64,000 bases of DNA, taken from NCBI GenBank assembly GCA_951799405.1, contig OX637362.1, positions 11,580,493 through 11,644,492 on the forward strand, in the 5' to 3' direction. The first letter of the stretch is position 1. The number at the start of each line of letters is the position of its first letter. The notes beneath the pieces were generated by a model, which did not search any database, was not told the origin of the DNA, and saw only the letters and a program-made list of their open reading frames with translations. Made by a program: the position numbers and the translations under genes. The stretch comes from Agapetus fuscipes. Its lineage: Eukaryota > Arthropoda > Insecta > Trichoptera > Glossosomatidae. Shown piece by piece: positions 21,601 through 30,600 of the stretch.

Positions 21601-23709
21601 TCCAAGGCGAAGCCCGACTACCGTGTTTGGCGATCGGGCTTTTCGTGTTGCTGCGCCTATTTTGACAATCTGCAACGCCTTTGGGATGACCAACGGTCAT
21701 GAAAAGGCGCAGAAAAAATTAACATTTATAATAATAATAATGGTTGATGTAAATAAGGCACTGAAATATTCAATATATTCAATTTTAAGTATGCAGTTTG
21801 GTTCTATATGTCAAAGCAAATAACATAAAAGCGGCCATAATAAATAATAATAACAATATTAAGATGTTATCTAGATTTTCGGCAGTAACTTTGTGAAAGT
21901 TCATTTTTATAGATCAAAATAAAAATTACAGTGATACCTTGAGATACGAGTAAAATTCGTTCCGTAATCTTGCTCGGATCTCAAAGCAATTTTCCCCATT
22001 GAAATGTATTCCACATGAAAAATGGAGGCAACTCTGCAGAGGCTCTGGCCACCCCTAGCGGAATGGCGACATAGTTACAGTTACAGAAATGTATTGAAAT
22101 GCCATTAATCTGTTTTAGTCCCAAAAATGCTACCAATTTTTTTTGTTACGTGTTGTTGAATAAGAAAAATGTATTTATAAATGACAAATATTATATACGA
22201 ACATAATGAAAGAGTCCGGAAGCTCCTCCTCCGATAAACCATGGAAACAGATCCCGGAAGGAAACTCACTTCTTCTTCTTCGTGTCAGACACTACACTAC
22301 TCTTGCCCAGTGTCGGGCAACATCCACTGCTTCACTATTACTCTCCATTAGGTCGGCCAGTGAGCAGCTTGTTGGGTAGGCTGGGCAGATCCGAAGATTA
22401 TCCATTGACTGTTGGGCTCCGCATTCACAGAGCGTGGCAAAGGAAACTCACTGGCAATGGGTTTTAAACAATTAAATAAATATCATTACCTCGTTGGGAT
22501 GTTTGCGGTAGAATTCCTTGATTTGCTTTAATCTCCCATAAAACTCTTGGAACTCATTTGGGCCTGACAGTGCGGCAACCTCTTCTTTACGAAGACCATC
22601 TTTATCTTCATAAAACTCCTTCAAATGCATTGTACTCTCGGAATAGTGCTGCAAAACAACATTATTTGGTTTTATATTACACAACAGCCAGTCAGACCTG
22701 TAGAACACAACAGTGTTTTCAAAATTACTTATATGTTTTTGCTATCTTGTGTTTCGACACCCAATGATTAATCTTTCAACTGCGGGTGACATGCATAGGC
22801 GTCAAGTGTAACCTTGCATGCAGTGCGGCTGTCAATCATAGACGTCATCCAACTTTGAACTTATCCCTGACATCTGTGTTCAAGAATTCAAAAGACTGCA
22901 AGTGGAAATATGTGCTAAGCCTTTGTGATTTTTGTCCTTGAATAACTAATACATGTGACTGTTCACATAGTTTGACGTGTCGTCAATCAATTAAGGTAGG
23001 AAATCAATAAATGTTTTTAAAAATGCGCTTGAAAAAGTATTCCGTACTGGGGTTATTCATATAGACATAATATTCAGAAGCGAAAAGGTTAAACATGCCA
23101 CGATGTCATATAATAACGCTGTTTTTCTCGAAAATGACATTAAGGAATGCCAACTTTGCAGAGAAATTTTGTAGCTTCTCCCACGCATCTCTGTTTAGAA
23201 TGAAGCCACACTGGAAGCATCTTTGTACTCTTTCCCACTAAGGAAGAGTTGTGGTGAGGGCGGTTGAAATGGATATAGTAGTTTCGGGTCAACTTACATC
23301 ATCCGCCAATGCGCGTTTCTATGGAAGTGTGTGGCGCAAGCCTGGTAAGCTTAACTAAGAAAATAAATAGGCTACAGGTCTGTTCAACCATAAAGCAAGA
23401 AGTTTTGTACAGACAATGCAAAAGTGGGACAGGTAAGCATCCGTTTGAAGTATTAAAAAAAGTGTTAGTTTGTTTTACTTACATCGAGCAGCATTTTCAG
23501 CCGGTGGTCCGAGTTTATGTTTTCACGAAGCTAAAATATAAACAGGATTTTTAATATGAGGTTATACGTGACATTAAAACATAACCTAAAAGTATATTGA
23601 ATTGCTGACTTACGCCGGACTTTTTGTGCATTATTTCCTTCACCATTGCATCCATCAAACGCTCCCGCTCTTCATGATACCTTCTCTGTTGCTCTAATAT
23701 AGTTTCCAT
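12532..23709 (-). CDS. SF3A3: SF3A3 / SF3a60 (splicing factor 3A subunit 3), complete 11-exon gene
   Basis: The product is the 60-kDa subunit of the SF3a complex (Prp9 in yeast, noisette in Drosophila). It acts in the nucleus, where SF3a joins SF3b and the 12S U2 particle to form 17S U2 snRNP for branch-site recognition. Coding exons on the minus strand are 23614-23709, 23483-23530, 22490-22648, 20756-20825, 20577-20668, 19277-19498, 17409-17569, 16682-16810, 15049-15235, 14121-14322 and 12532-12665. They total exactly 1500 nt (499 residues plus TAG), close to the usual roughly 500. Every junction is GT-AG and the phases match. Landmarks are the [10 protein letters not shown] start, the KDGLRKEE and [16 protein letters not shown] segment (about 65-95), a SAP-like segment (about 243-283), an acidic Ser/Glu stretch near 355-370, and a matrin-type zinc finger with C406, C409, H423 and H429. 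The C-terminus is [10 protein letters not shown]. No AATAAA lies directly behind the stop; a family A SINE begins about 100 bp downstream. The introns are full of SINEs and LINE pieces. Confidence 0.97.
13120..13345 (-). mobile_element. Family F-related LINE fragment
   Basis: Minus strand. ATTCTGGCATACATTGC to CATCACATTCTTTTGCAAC runs parallel to 54040-54300, heavily decayed. Confidence 0.5.
13386..13857 (+). mobile_element. Tigger/pogo-like deletion derivative
   Basis: 472 bp with inverted ends CAGTAGAGCCGCGCTAGTTC and CAGTAGAGCCTCGTTAATCC, flanked by TA on both sides. It retains the last 57 codons of a transposase (13468-13641). It lies in the last intron of SF3A3. Confidence 0.82.
13468..13641 (+). 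pseudogene. C-terminal remnant of a Tigger/Jerky-type transposase
   Basis: Reads [20 protein letters not shown], then LLLRRLRS and [14 protein letters not shown] and a stop. This is the typical tail of Tigger-type DDE transposases, after the catalytic core. The core is deleted. Confidence 0.75.
13975..14080 (+). mobile_element. LINE 3' end fragment (donor type of the chimeric SINE tail)
   Basis: AAATACCTCTGCGGCACCCT to CCTCCCGCACAGGATTCCTT. Homologous to 37870-37985 and to the tails at 17990-18060 and 34770-34850. Confidence 0.55.
14121..14322 (-). CDS. SF3A3: SF3A3 coding exon 10 (zinc finger)
   Basis: Residues 389-455 plus one base ([13 protein letters not shown], then [19 protein letters not shown]). 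The matrin-type C2H2 finger ligands C406, C409, H423 and H429 are all present. The donor is GCAT|GTAAGC. Confidence 0.98.
14392..14615 (+). repeat. Repeat family G, copy 1
   Basis: TTTAACTGCGGGTGACACGC, TCATCATCATCATC, GGCGTCAAGTGTAAACTTGC, GGCTGTCAATCATAGACGTC, TGACATCTGTGTT. Behind SF3A3 exon 10 in the intron. Confidence 0.65.
15049..15235 (-). CDS. SF3A3: SF3A3 coding exon 9 (acidic linker)
   Basis: Completes Arg326 and reads [20 protein letters not shown], an acidic Ser/Glu/Asp stretch, then [12 protein letters not shown] (to residue 388). The donor is AAG|GTGAGT. Confidence 0.97.
15442..15687. mobile_element. MITE family 1, copy b (SF3A3 intron)
   Basis: Opposite orientation to copy a, with the same ends CGACTGCTCCAAGGAAGA. 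It lies between SF3A3 exons 8 and 9. Confidence 0.8.
15707..16160 (-). mobile_element. LINE (CR1/L2-like) 3' fragment, open frame
   Basis: Reads [73 protein letters not shown]. This is the typical C-terminal block after the polymerase. It lies between SF3A3 exons 8 and 9, on the host strand. Confidence 0.8.
16322..16440 (+). mobile_element. LINE (CR1/L2-like) fragment
   Basis: ITPLLKE, stop, [20 protein letters not shown] on the plus strand, head to head with the 15707-16160 fragment. Confidence 0.55.
16682..16810 (-). CDS. SF3A3: SF3A3 coding exon 8
   Basis: Completes Arg283 and reads [14 protein letters not shown] to AAIEAQVY. It ends in phase 2 at CG|GTGAGT. A basic linker lies in the middle ([10 protein letters not shown]). 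Confidence 0.94.
16860..17340 (+). repeat. Repeat family H, copy 1
   Basis: ACGAAAATGTCCTTAGTAAG, AAAAAACTCGGGCGAATGT, TTTCTAGAAAGGTGGCAGCA, CTTGTGATCGATAAAATTGA, parallel to 52860-53270 inverted. Confidence 0.6.
17409..17569 (-). CDS. SF3A3: SF3A3 coding exon 7 (SAP-like segment)
   Basis: Residues 230-282 plus two bases ([16 protein letters not shown], then [17 protein letters not shown]). The true frame differs from the longest open frame here, and the exon ends CAG AG|GTAAAT. Confidence 0.96.
17590..17985. other. SF3A3 intron DNA, nothing recognised
   Basis: AT-rich with a 20-base poly(T) near 17971-17990 that is the tail of the chimeric SINE/LINE-end copy. Confidence 0.35.
17990..18302 (-). 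mobile_element. SINE family A variant with a LINE 3' end
   Basis: tRNA head and body as in family A. The distal part is replaced by CTCTGCGGCACTACAAGTGT to GAGTCTCCCGCACAGGATTT, homologous to LINE 3' coding ends at 13990-14075 and 37880-37985. Confidence 0.7.
18754..19079 (+). mobile_element. SINE family B (tRNA-derived), near-complete
   Basis: The head is CCGGTCGATAGCTCAGGTGG (A box) and GGGTTCGAATCCCACC (B box), the first 70 bp looking like a tRNA. The body has GGGAGCTGGGAAACC, CTGAAGTGGTTAACG and CCTTACCTGTAAAAATAAAT. The end is ACACTATATGTGTAGCTTGG. A type member for the family. Confidence 0.85.
19277..19498 (-). CDS. SF3A3: SF3A3 coding exon 6
   Basis: Residues 156-229 ([17 protein letters not shown] to SFPGWP), 74 codons in phase 0. 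Acceptor TATTTTCAG, donor GTAACA. Confidence 0.96.
19930..20488 (+). mobile_element. SINE family A interrupted by a family C element
   Basis: Parts 19930-20182 and 20430-20488. The insert is flanked by GAGGTGT and AAGGTGT, a target duplication. The B box GGCTCGAATCCCGG is intact. It lies between SF3A3 exons 6 and 5. Confidence 0.82.
20183..20429 (-). mobile_element. Repeat family C inserted in a family A SINE
   Basis: Minus-strand copy, tail CTAATCTAATCTAAGTT at 20183, 5' end CAACCTA at 20429, flanked by GAGGTGT/AAGGTGT. It shows the family moves as a unit. Confidence 0.8.
20577..20668 (-). CDS. SF3A3: SF3A3 coding exon 5
   Basis: Completes codon 125 (Asn) and encodes [16 protein letters not shown] through GIE (residue 155). 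Acceptor TGTTTCAG, donor GTAATA. Confidence 0.96.
20756..20825 (-). CDS. SF3A3: SF3A3 coding exon 4
   Basis: Residues 102-124 plus one base ([12 protein letters not shown], then ENPSEDA). Acceptor ATTTCAG, donor GCCA|GTAAGT. Confidence 0.95.
20852..21345 (+). mobile_element. LINE reverse transcriptase C-terminal half, one stop
   Basis: [51 protein letters not shown], stop, then [41 protein letters not shown] non-LTR family different from F. It lies next to SF3A3 exon 4 in antisense. Confidence 0.8.
21377..21715 (+). mobile_element. LINE (CR1/L2-like) 3' fragment
   Basis: [20 protein letters not shown], then [20 protein letters not shown] with frame changes, followed by an ATAATAATA stretch. 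Confidence 0.65.
22015..22085 (+). mobile_element. Family F LINE 3' end fragment
   Basis: GGCAACTCTGCAGAGGCTCT and CCCCTAGCGGAATGGCGACA. Intron 3 of SF3A3. Confidence 0.65.
22086..22489. other. SF3A3 intron DNA with unclassified moderate-GC tract
   Basis: 22205-22465 (AGCTCCTCCTCCGATAAACC, CAGTGTCGGGCAACATCC) looks like old transposon DNA, family unknown. Confidence 0.3.
22490..22648 (-). CDS. SF3A3: SF3A3 coding exon 3
   Basis: Residues 49-101, phase 0 at both ends. It holds KDGLRKEE and the conserved [17 protein letters not shown] helix. The acceptor is TTTTGCAG and the donor GTAATG. Confidence 0.97.
22763..22885 (+). repeat. Repeat family G, copy 2
   Basis: Same sequence as copy 1 without the TCA microsatellite. 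Confidence 0.65.
23483..23530 (-). CDS. SF3A3: SF3A3 coding exon 2 (16 codons)
   Basis: Residues 33-48 ([16 protein letters not shown]), flanked by TTTTAG and GTAAGT. It is only 48 nt long and was found from family similarity and splice sites. Confidence 0.94.
23614..23709 (-). CDS. SF3A3: SF3A3 coding exon 1
   Basis: Residues 1-32, ending in phase 0 at a GGC|GTAAGT donor. The ATG at 23709 is chosen because [10 protein letters not shown] is the conserved family start. The frame stays open upstream, so a longer N-terminus is not formally excluded. Confidence 0.96.
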
Positions 23710-24535
23710 TTTAGTTCGTTTGTTATTTTCACCAAAAACGTATTCAAAACATTTGGAAACAGCCACAGAAACAGCTTGCTTCACGCAGCTTCCGATGGCT
23801 TTCAATGCTGTGAACGACCAAACAGAAAACACTTCCCTAAAAATCATGGGGAAACTTTGTCTATGGTCCAAAACAGCGCCAAATTAAATATTTGAAAACT
23901 TATAAGTTGTTACGTCAGACAGCCGGGTTGCTAGGGTGAAGGCTCACCAATTTATTGCTATGTGTGTTCCTTGACAAAAGTTTGTATTTGCCAATCATCT
24001 GTGTTTTACAAATTGATCACCTCGAACTCGGCCCTTGATGCGTGTGTAGCACGCCTTATGAAAACAAAAGAGACAATAAAAAATGACAGCTGTCATTGTG
24101 GCTGCAATACAGATGTTTTCAACCGAAAATGTACGAAATAATAATATATTATAATGAAAATTGCGTTTATATTTGAAAAACTTGTCGATGTATCCTTTAA
24201 AATTAAAGAAAAAAGTTTCAAGCAGGCAATGCCTCGAAGAAGCGCGGTGCATTAATGATTGCATTACAAGCGAATACGACAAACAACCTTCACGGAAGTA
24301 ATGTAGATATTTCTTGACGTGGTTATTATATATTGTTGTGTGACGTTGTCCTGCAAATACTGGTCAGCCGTGGCAAATAAAGGCCGCCTTTGTTTCGCGA
24401 CAGTACATGGTACTAGTACCTATTCAGATTTTGCCAGCCGCGATGAGTCAATGAAACCGAGAGCGAAACGAAAAATGCCAGTATACCGCGGGGGGTTAGT
24501 GAACGAGGATCGCGTGTGATTGTTTTGATTAAATA
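23710..24535. promoter_or_regulatory. Shared intergenic region between divergent SF3A3 and mitochondrial carrier genes
   Basis: These 826 bp separate the two start codons, with the genes pointing outward. Such spacing commonly holds a bidirectional promoter. No clear TATA box or named factor site stands out. The part at about 23900-23950 (CAGCCGGGTTGCTAGGG) belongs to dispersed repeat family D. The role is inferred from position. Confidence 0.55.
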
Positions 24536-24647
24536 ATGGCGAATCGCTTGAATAATATAATGCCCATTAGTGATCCAGATATTCGGCTGAGGCCATCCCA
24601 GCATATGACATCAGCCTGTAGTGGTGCTATCGTCTGTTCTCTCTTCA
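24536..24647 (+). CDS. SLC25A40: Mitochondrial carrier coding exon 1
   Basis: Encodes MANRLNNIMPISDPDIRLRP and SQHMTSACSGAIVCSLF, ending TTC A|GTAAGG. It matches the N-terminal helix of the family and joins exon 2 as A|CA (Thr) directly before the PLDVVK signature. Confidence 0.92.
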
Positions 24648-27600
24648 GTAAGGTTTATTTTAAATAAATTTTATACCTACTGGTGTTGAATGAAATTTCC
24701 TTGTTATTGTAGTAGAACTTCTTTGTTAGTTTAGAATGGTTTGGGTTTGTTTGAATTTAAAAATGGAATTGAAGACTGTTCAGATGAAGACAGCTGGTAA
24801 GTTAGTTTTTGTAAGACAGTGTAAAATGGAGTCCACATAAAGTACTTAAAAAGTGATGTCACCAAGCAAGGCTGCTTTGTTATTGGTTGCTAAGGTTTTA
24901 ACATAGAAGTCATCTGTATGACGTCAAAAACCCAGGATTTTACGTATATTTTTTAGTCAGAGAAGTCTTAATTATGTCACTGTAGGTTGTCATTCATCAA
25001 CATTGGGGCTGTCCATATATTACGTCATTCGGATTAAGGGGGGGGGAGTCTGGTCTGCGGATGATGGCAAATGATTTCCGAGTACCAAAAGTGTCGTTCT
25101 TGTAAATACCAATTTCTACAAAATATACTAAATATTATGTAAGTAATATAACATTATTAATTATTAAGCTCATCCATCATTACAGCAAGAGGGGGAGGGG
25201 GGGTCATTAGATAATGACTAGAGGATGATTGTAGGGGGGGAGGGGAGGGGGGGGTCGAAAATCGGCCAAAATCGATGACGTAATTTATGGACGGCCCCAT
25301 AGCATAATTGATAAAAAAAATTTTTTAGGCTAACTTGTTAATCGGCATAGACAAAATTATGTCGTCACCTGGCCGGGTTGCTAGAGAAAAGGCAAAACAA
25401 TATTTTTTATTATTGGTGGCCAAAGACGGCAGTCCCATACAGGACTAACGAAAAGAGTTTCAAATTCAAAAATGGTCCGAGTCCATTATATACCATAATG
25501 AATCATTTTTTGAGCAAGTACCCCAATCTATTTATTGTACGGATGTAAAGTACTATGTCCATATCTTATCAATACTTCAAGTATGTTTATCTTTTGGTTC
25601 CATTACTTTAAAAATATGATTATTTTGATAGATAAGTAACGAAATAAAAATTATGAATAACAAAAAACGATACCTACTACTATTTCAAGATTATTAAGTT
25701 AATTACTTATTCCAGATACAGGCTCGTTCAGCCTTTTTAGTTTAGAAGTCCGCACATGAATTGATGTAGACCAAATTTTGACATCACATGGTTGGGTTTC
25801 TAGGGAAAAGGCAAACAAATATTTTGATGAATAGGCGCTTTAGACTTAGACGGCCAGTTGTTGATACTGGAGAGTTGCTTTCCGGGATTTGTTGTCGTTT
25901 TGAGTCCATTGTGTTATACCTACTTTAAACATTTATCCCTATATTTTCCCCATGAAGAAAAATGGAATGAAATAATTTTGTATACTGGCGAGCAAAAATT
26001 TGAATTTAGAACATTTGTCCCTACTTACTGATGATATAAATTTTTGAATCTGGAATGTGTTTTTTTTAAATTAATCAACACTTGTTTTCCAGCAACCCCC
26101 CTCGATGTGGTCAAAATCAGAATGCAGGCCCAACAAAAGGCCATGTTGGTTTCTTGCAACACTCAGATGACGATTGGAACTCCTGCTCGAGGAAACATAA
26201 TTTTTCCTAGGAATGCATATTATAAAGGCATTGCTGTGAGTATCCAATCTTTTGTTTAATAATGATTATTGAAGATAAACTTTTTCTAAATCTAATGATG
26301 TAATTAGGTCTGCACAAGGATTGGAATAGAGAAGATTGTTACTGCAGGGTTGCTATGGAAAAGGTGTACAAATATTTTGTTATCGGTTCCTTTTCTTATT
26401 CCTTGATTTATAGGTTGGTATGAGGCTGACCACTCATACTGCAAAAAATGTTTCCCCTGTTTCAGGGAAGGTCAGCAAGAGTTGCAGGGCTTATGCTCAT
26501 TTGAGATTGAGTTTTATATTGTAGGTTCACATGCGGCATGTTTAAACGCGAACTTAAACGTGTTTGTGGGAATATGTTTAATATAAATCTTAAATGTAAT
26601 ATATCATTGCAACTTAGATTATAGATTATTATAGGTTGCCAAGGACGGCACTCCCATACAAGACAGATGTTTGCTCGCTGAGCAAAAAGTTCCAAATTAA
26701 GAAAAGTTCTCAGTCGATACTGTCCTTTTCCTTTCTTAGGAATCATATTCTTTACTAACAATGGAGTCATGCTCATTTGGGTGAGAAAAATATGATGTCG
26801 GGTTCTATAATCTAAGTTGCAAGGATATATTCATTTAAAGCTCTCAAATGCATGCCCACAAACAAACACGTGTAGTTCGCGCTTACAAATGCTGAATGTG
26901 TACTTACAAATAAAATCCAAACCACAAATGAACATAAGCCCTACAACGTTTGCTGACCTTCCCTGACACAGGGGTGACATTGGCAAAGGGAACCATTTTT
27001 TACAGTATGGGTGGTTAGCCTCATACCAGCCTATAAGTCAAGGAATACAAATAATAAATAACATTTTAGTAAGTATAAAAAAAGAACAAGACCTTAAAAA
27101 GAAATCTATACAAAAAAAGTCAATAATTTCCTATACAAAAAATGTAATAAATGAATAAGCCAACATAACAAATCAACATTGCAGATTAATCGGGTTGCTA
27201 GGATAAATAGAAATAGTGAATTAGTTTAGTATTGCCAGTTGTGATCTGTTTGCTATTCTGTATCAATATTTAAAAGAGGTCAGAGTCTAACATCAGAATG
27301 TGATATTGATAATGGTGAGTGTACTTTAGCATTGTAAATTCCATAATAATTTTATAACACAATTAACATCATGAAATTAAATGAGCATTGATTAAAAATG
27401 ACTTGCAACATTATTTTTTACATTTTAAGTTTTTGGATTGCCATTAGTGAATGAATGGAATATCCAGAGTCATAATAAAATAAGAGCATATAAAAGACGA
27501 AGAAGTTGATTGTTCATATTTTTTGACGTGCCATCTTTTTAACGTATTTTTCCCTTATAACTACATCTACAACTCTTAAATATATCACAAATCATTAAGC

Positions 27601-30600
27601 TACGTGTAAAACAGTGCAGAGCATGATAAATCTTGTGTGAAACTAATAATAACATGTTTTTGTGCAGTTAAATATTTTGAGAGGTAGACAATCATTGTCA
27701 CACAAAAAGTCAATAGTTCACAAAGAAAAAGTTCTACCGATTTTGACTATCGTTTGAAACACAGAGGGCGTACAAGTGATTATAATTTATAACTGCACTA
27801 TTTTTGTTTGATTACCTTGGTTTTGGACCGATTTCTCGAGATATAAACATCGATGGAAGGTGGAAGGCGCAGGAAGGCGGTGACCACCACCCCGATCACA
27901 GTGTCGTCACCAGTGGACCTGGTGGAGGAGCTGCGGCTCATCAAGGTAGAGTTGAGAGAATTGCGGCCTCTGAAAGGCGTAATCGAGGCCCTTAACAAGG
28001 ACATTGCTGAACTGAAAAAAGCAGTAACGTACCAAGATGAGAGGGTGGACGACTTGGCCCAAAAGGTTGGGGAGTATGGGGGCCGAATTGTGGAGATAGG
28101 TAACAAAGTGGAAGGCTTCGAGTGCAGACTTATAGCACTCGAACTCAACCAGGAAAAAAATGAACAGGAAAAGAGAAAAAATAACCTTGAGATTTCAGGA
28201 GTGCCTGAAAGCCCAAGGAAGGAGCCACAAGAAGTGGCGCTGGCCATAGCGGTGGCTCTTGGAGTCTCCCTGACTCCTGCTGACATCACCTTCGCCTCCC
28301 GAGCTGCGCACACGTCTCGCGAGGCTGCCAAGCGGCCCCGAGCCATAATTTTGCAGCTCAAGGAGCAGTCCAAGAAGGACGCGCTCTTGGCAGCGGTGAG
28401 GCGCGCAAAGGGTATCACTGCGGACAAGGTGGGATACGCCGGCAAAACGGCAGTGTATTTGAATGACCATCTGACAAGTACCAGCAAGTCTCTGCTGCGT
28501 GCCGCAAAGGCAAAGTGCCTGAGTGCGGGATTTCAGTTTGTCTGGTCAAGAGACTGTCGTTTATTCGTCAGGAAGAACCCCACTTCACCGCCAATCCGGA
28601 TATCAAGAGAAGAGGACTTAAAGAAAATATTATAATCACTGCACTGACGTTTGGGCTTTTAATTTCAAATGAGAATATCACCATCATTTATGCACAATGG
28701 TCGAATGTTTTTGCAATCTTGTTCCGCTTTTTAAATGTTTGCTTGTTGGTCCTTTCGTCAATTAATGCTTGCACTTTTGCAATGGTTTTGTTCCTTATGT
28801 TTATTTGTTCTAATCTTCACTTAGTTTTGCGATTTTGCAGCTCAATGAGTGGAGGGCAAGGAAGTCTTGCAAAGGCGTGTAAATCAATAATAATTAATAA
28901 TGTCAACATGCTAATTTTTAAGGCCAACCAACCTCAGCGTAAATCAACAAAAAGTGACCATCGACTAAGCCGCATTTATTTATTAATATCTAGGTATCTT
29001 AATCACAAAATAAATAAAAAAATAATAAAGTTTAAAATCATTCAAGAGGATTATGATATTATCCATTATTCCACTACCATTATTCTATTAAATCTAAAAA
29101 TAAAAAAAAATATAAAAGATAAGTCTCTCAAGCCAATTATATTTATTTTAGTAATTTATAGATTACGTTTATGTACTTTAACATCTTCACTTTTTTTTAA
29201 GCACCTTTATTTACTTTTGTTTCCCTTATATATTTACTGGATGTTCCCTTCGTCATTTGTTTTGTATTTTCGAATGATTATAATTGTTGCACTAACGCTT
29301 TACTGTCTTATGCTACTGTTACATTTTTATCTACTGTCTTTTTTGCACTACCATCTTTGCACTAGTTTATGGTTTTACACGGTTATTTTATTGTTTTACA
29401 CTATTTCATTGTTTTACACTACTATTTTATTTACACTACTATTTTATTGTTTTTCACTACTGTTTTATTGTGTTACACTTCTATTTTATGGTTTCACACT
29501 ATTATATTGTTTTACGCCACAACTTTATTGTTTTATACTACTGTTTTATTGTTCTACACTACTATTTTATTGTTTTACACTATTTTTACTTTTATATCTA
29601 ATGTTTTACACTTCCTGTTTATTCACTTTTACATTTGTTTTACTTCAAGTATGCTATGTCTTGTAATTTTGATGGGTCTCACTCACACTTCGTATATTAT
29701 AACACTTTATTCGGTAATACGTGCTCGGTGCACTAACCTAATTATCTATATATTTCTTACTCAAATTAATTCACAATTACCAAGTTTTAACCACACAGTT
29801 TTATATAATTATAATTACGAATTATCTATAATTTCACATATCGATGTATTCAGTATACTATCAGAATGTTAATGGCTTGAGATCTAAAACTCACACGCTG
29901 CTAACCAACATATTAAGCGATGATTACGACATAATATTACTGACGGAAACATTCCTTACGGACGGCATCTACGATGCTGAACTTATTCCCTCTAATTACA
30001 ATGTTTATAGAAGGGATAGGGACTATGATCGAACTCTTCAATCGAAAGGTGGGGGAGTGTTAATATGTGTCAATAAAAACATTAAGTCTCGAGCACGTCC
30101 AGAGTGGCATTCGCTGTCGGAGGATCTCTGGGTAACCATTTCCACCGGTAATGCGAATCCCGACTTACACATCGGTTGTGTTTACATTCCTCCAGGGCCG
30201 ACACACAACCTAAGCCTGCGTCAGCATATAGATAAAGCTTGTGAAATCTTTACTGAAAATGTTATTGACACATTCTTCATCGCTGGAGACTTTAACCTGA
30301 GCACAAATATATTCCCTCTTCCTGAGGGTAATACTCCTGATGACGAGTTTACACCTTATAGTGACCCATCTACCTTAATTGTACAAGATTTTATGTCATT
30401 TTCTGACCTTAGACAGTTTAACGGGCTTCCAAATGTTAATGGCAGAATTTTAGACCTAGTTTTATGCAACAAGAATGTGACGGTTGACACCCCTTTGTCT
30501 CCACTTGTGCCCGAGGATCGTCATCACAAGTCTCTATGTATGCGGGTGACGCATCATAGTGGCATTCTAAGCTCCTTACGTACGAGTACCCCGAGAATGG

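Noticed and set aside
27798..28487. 229-codon minus-strand frame
   Set aside because: Antisense shadow of LINE ORF1.
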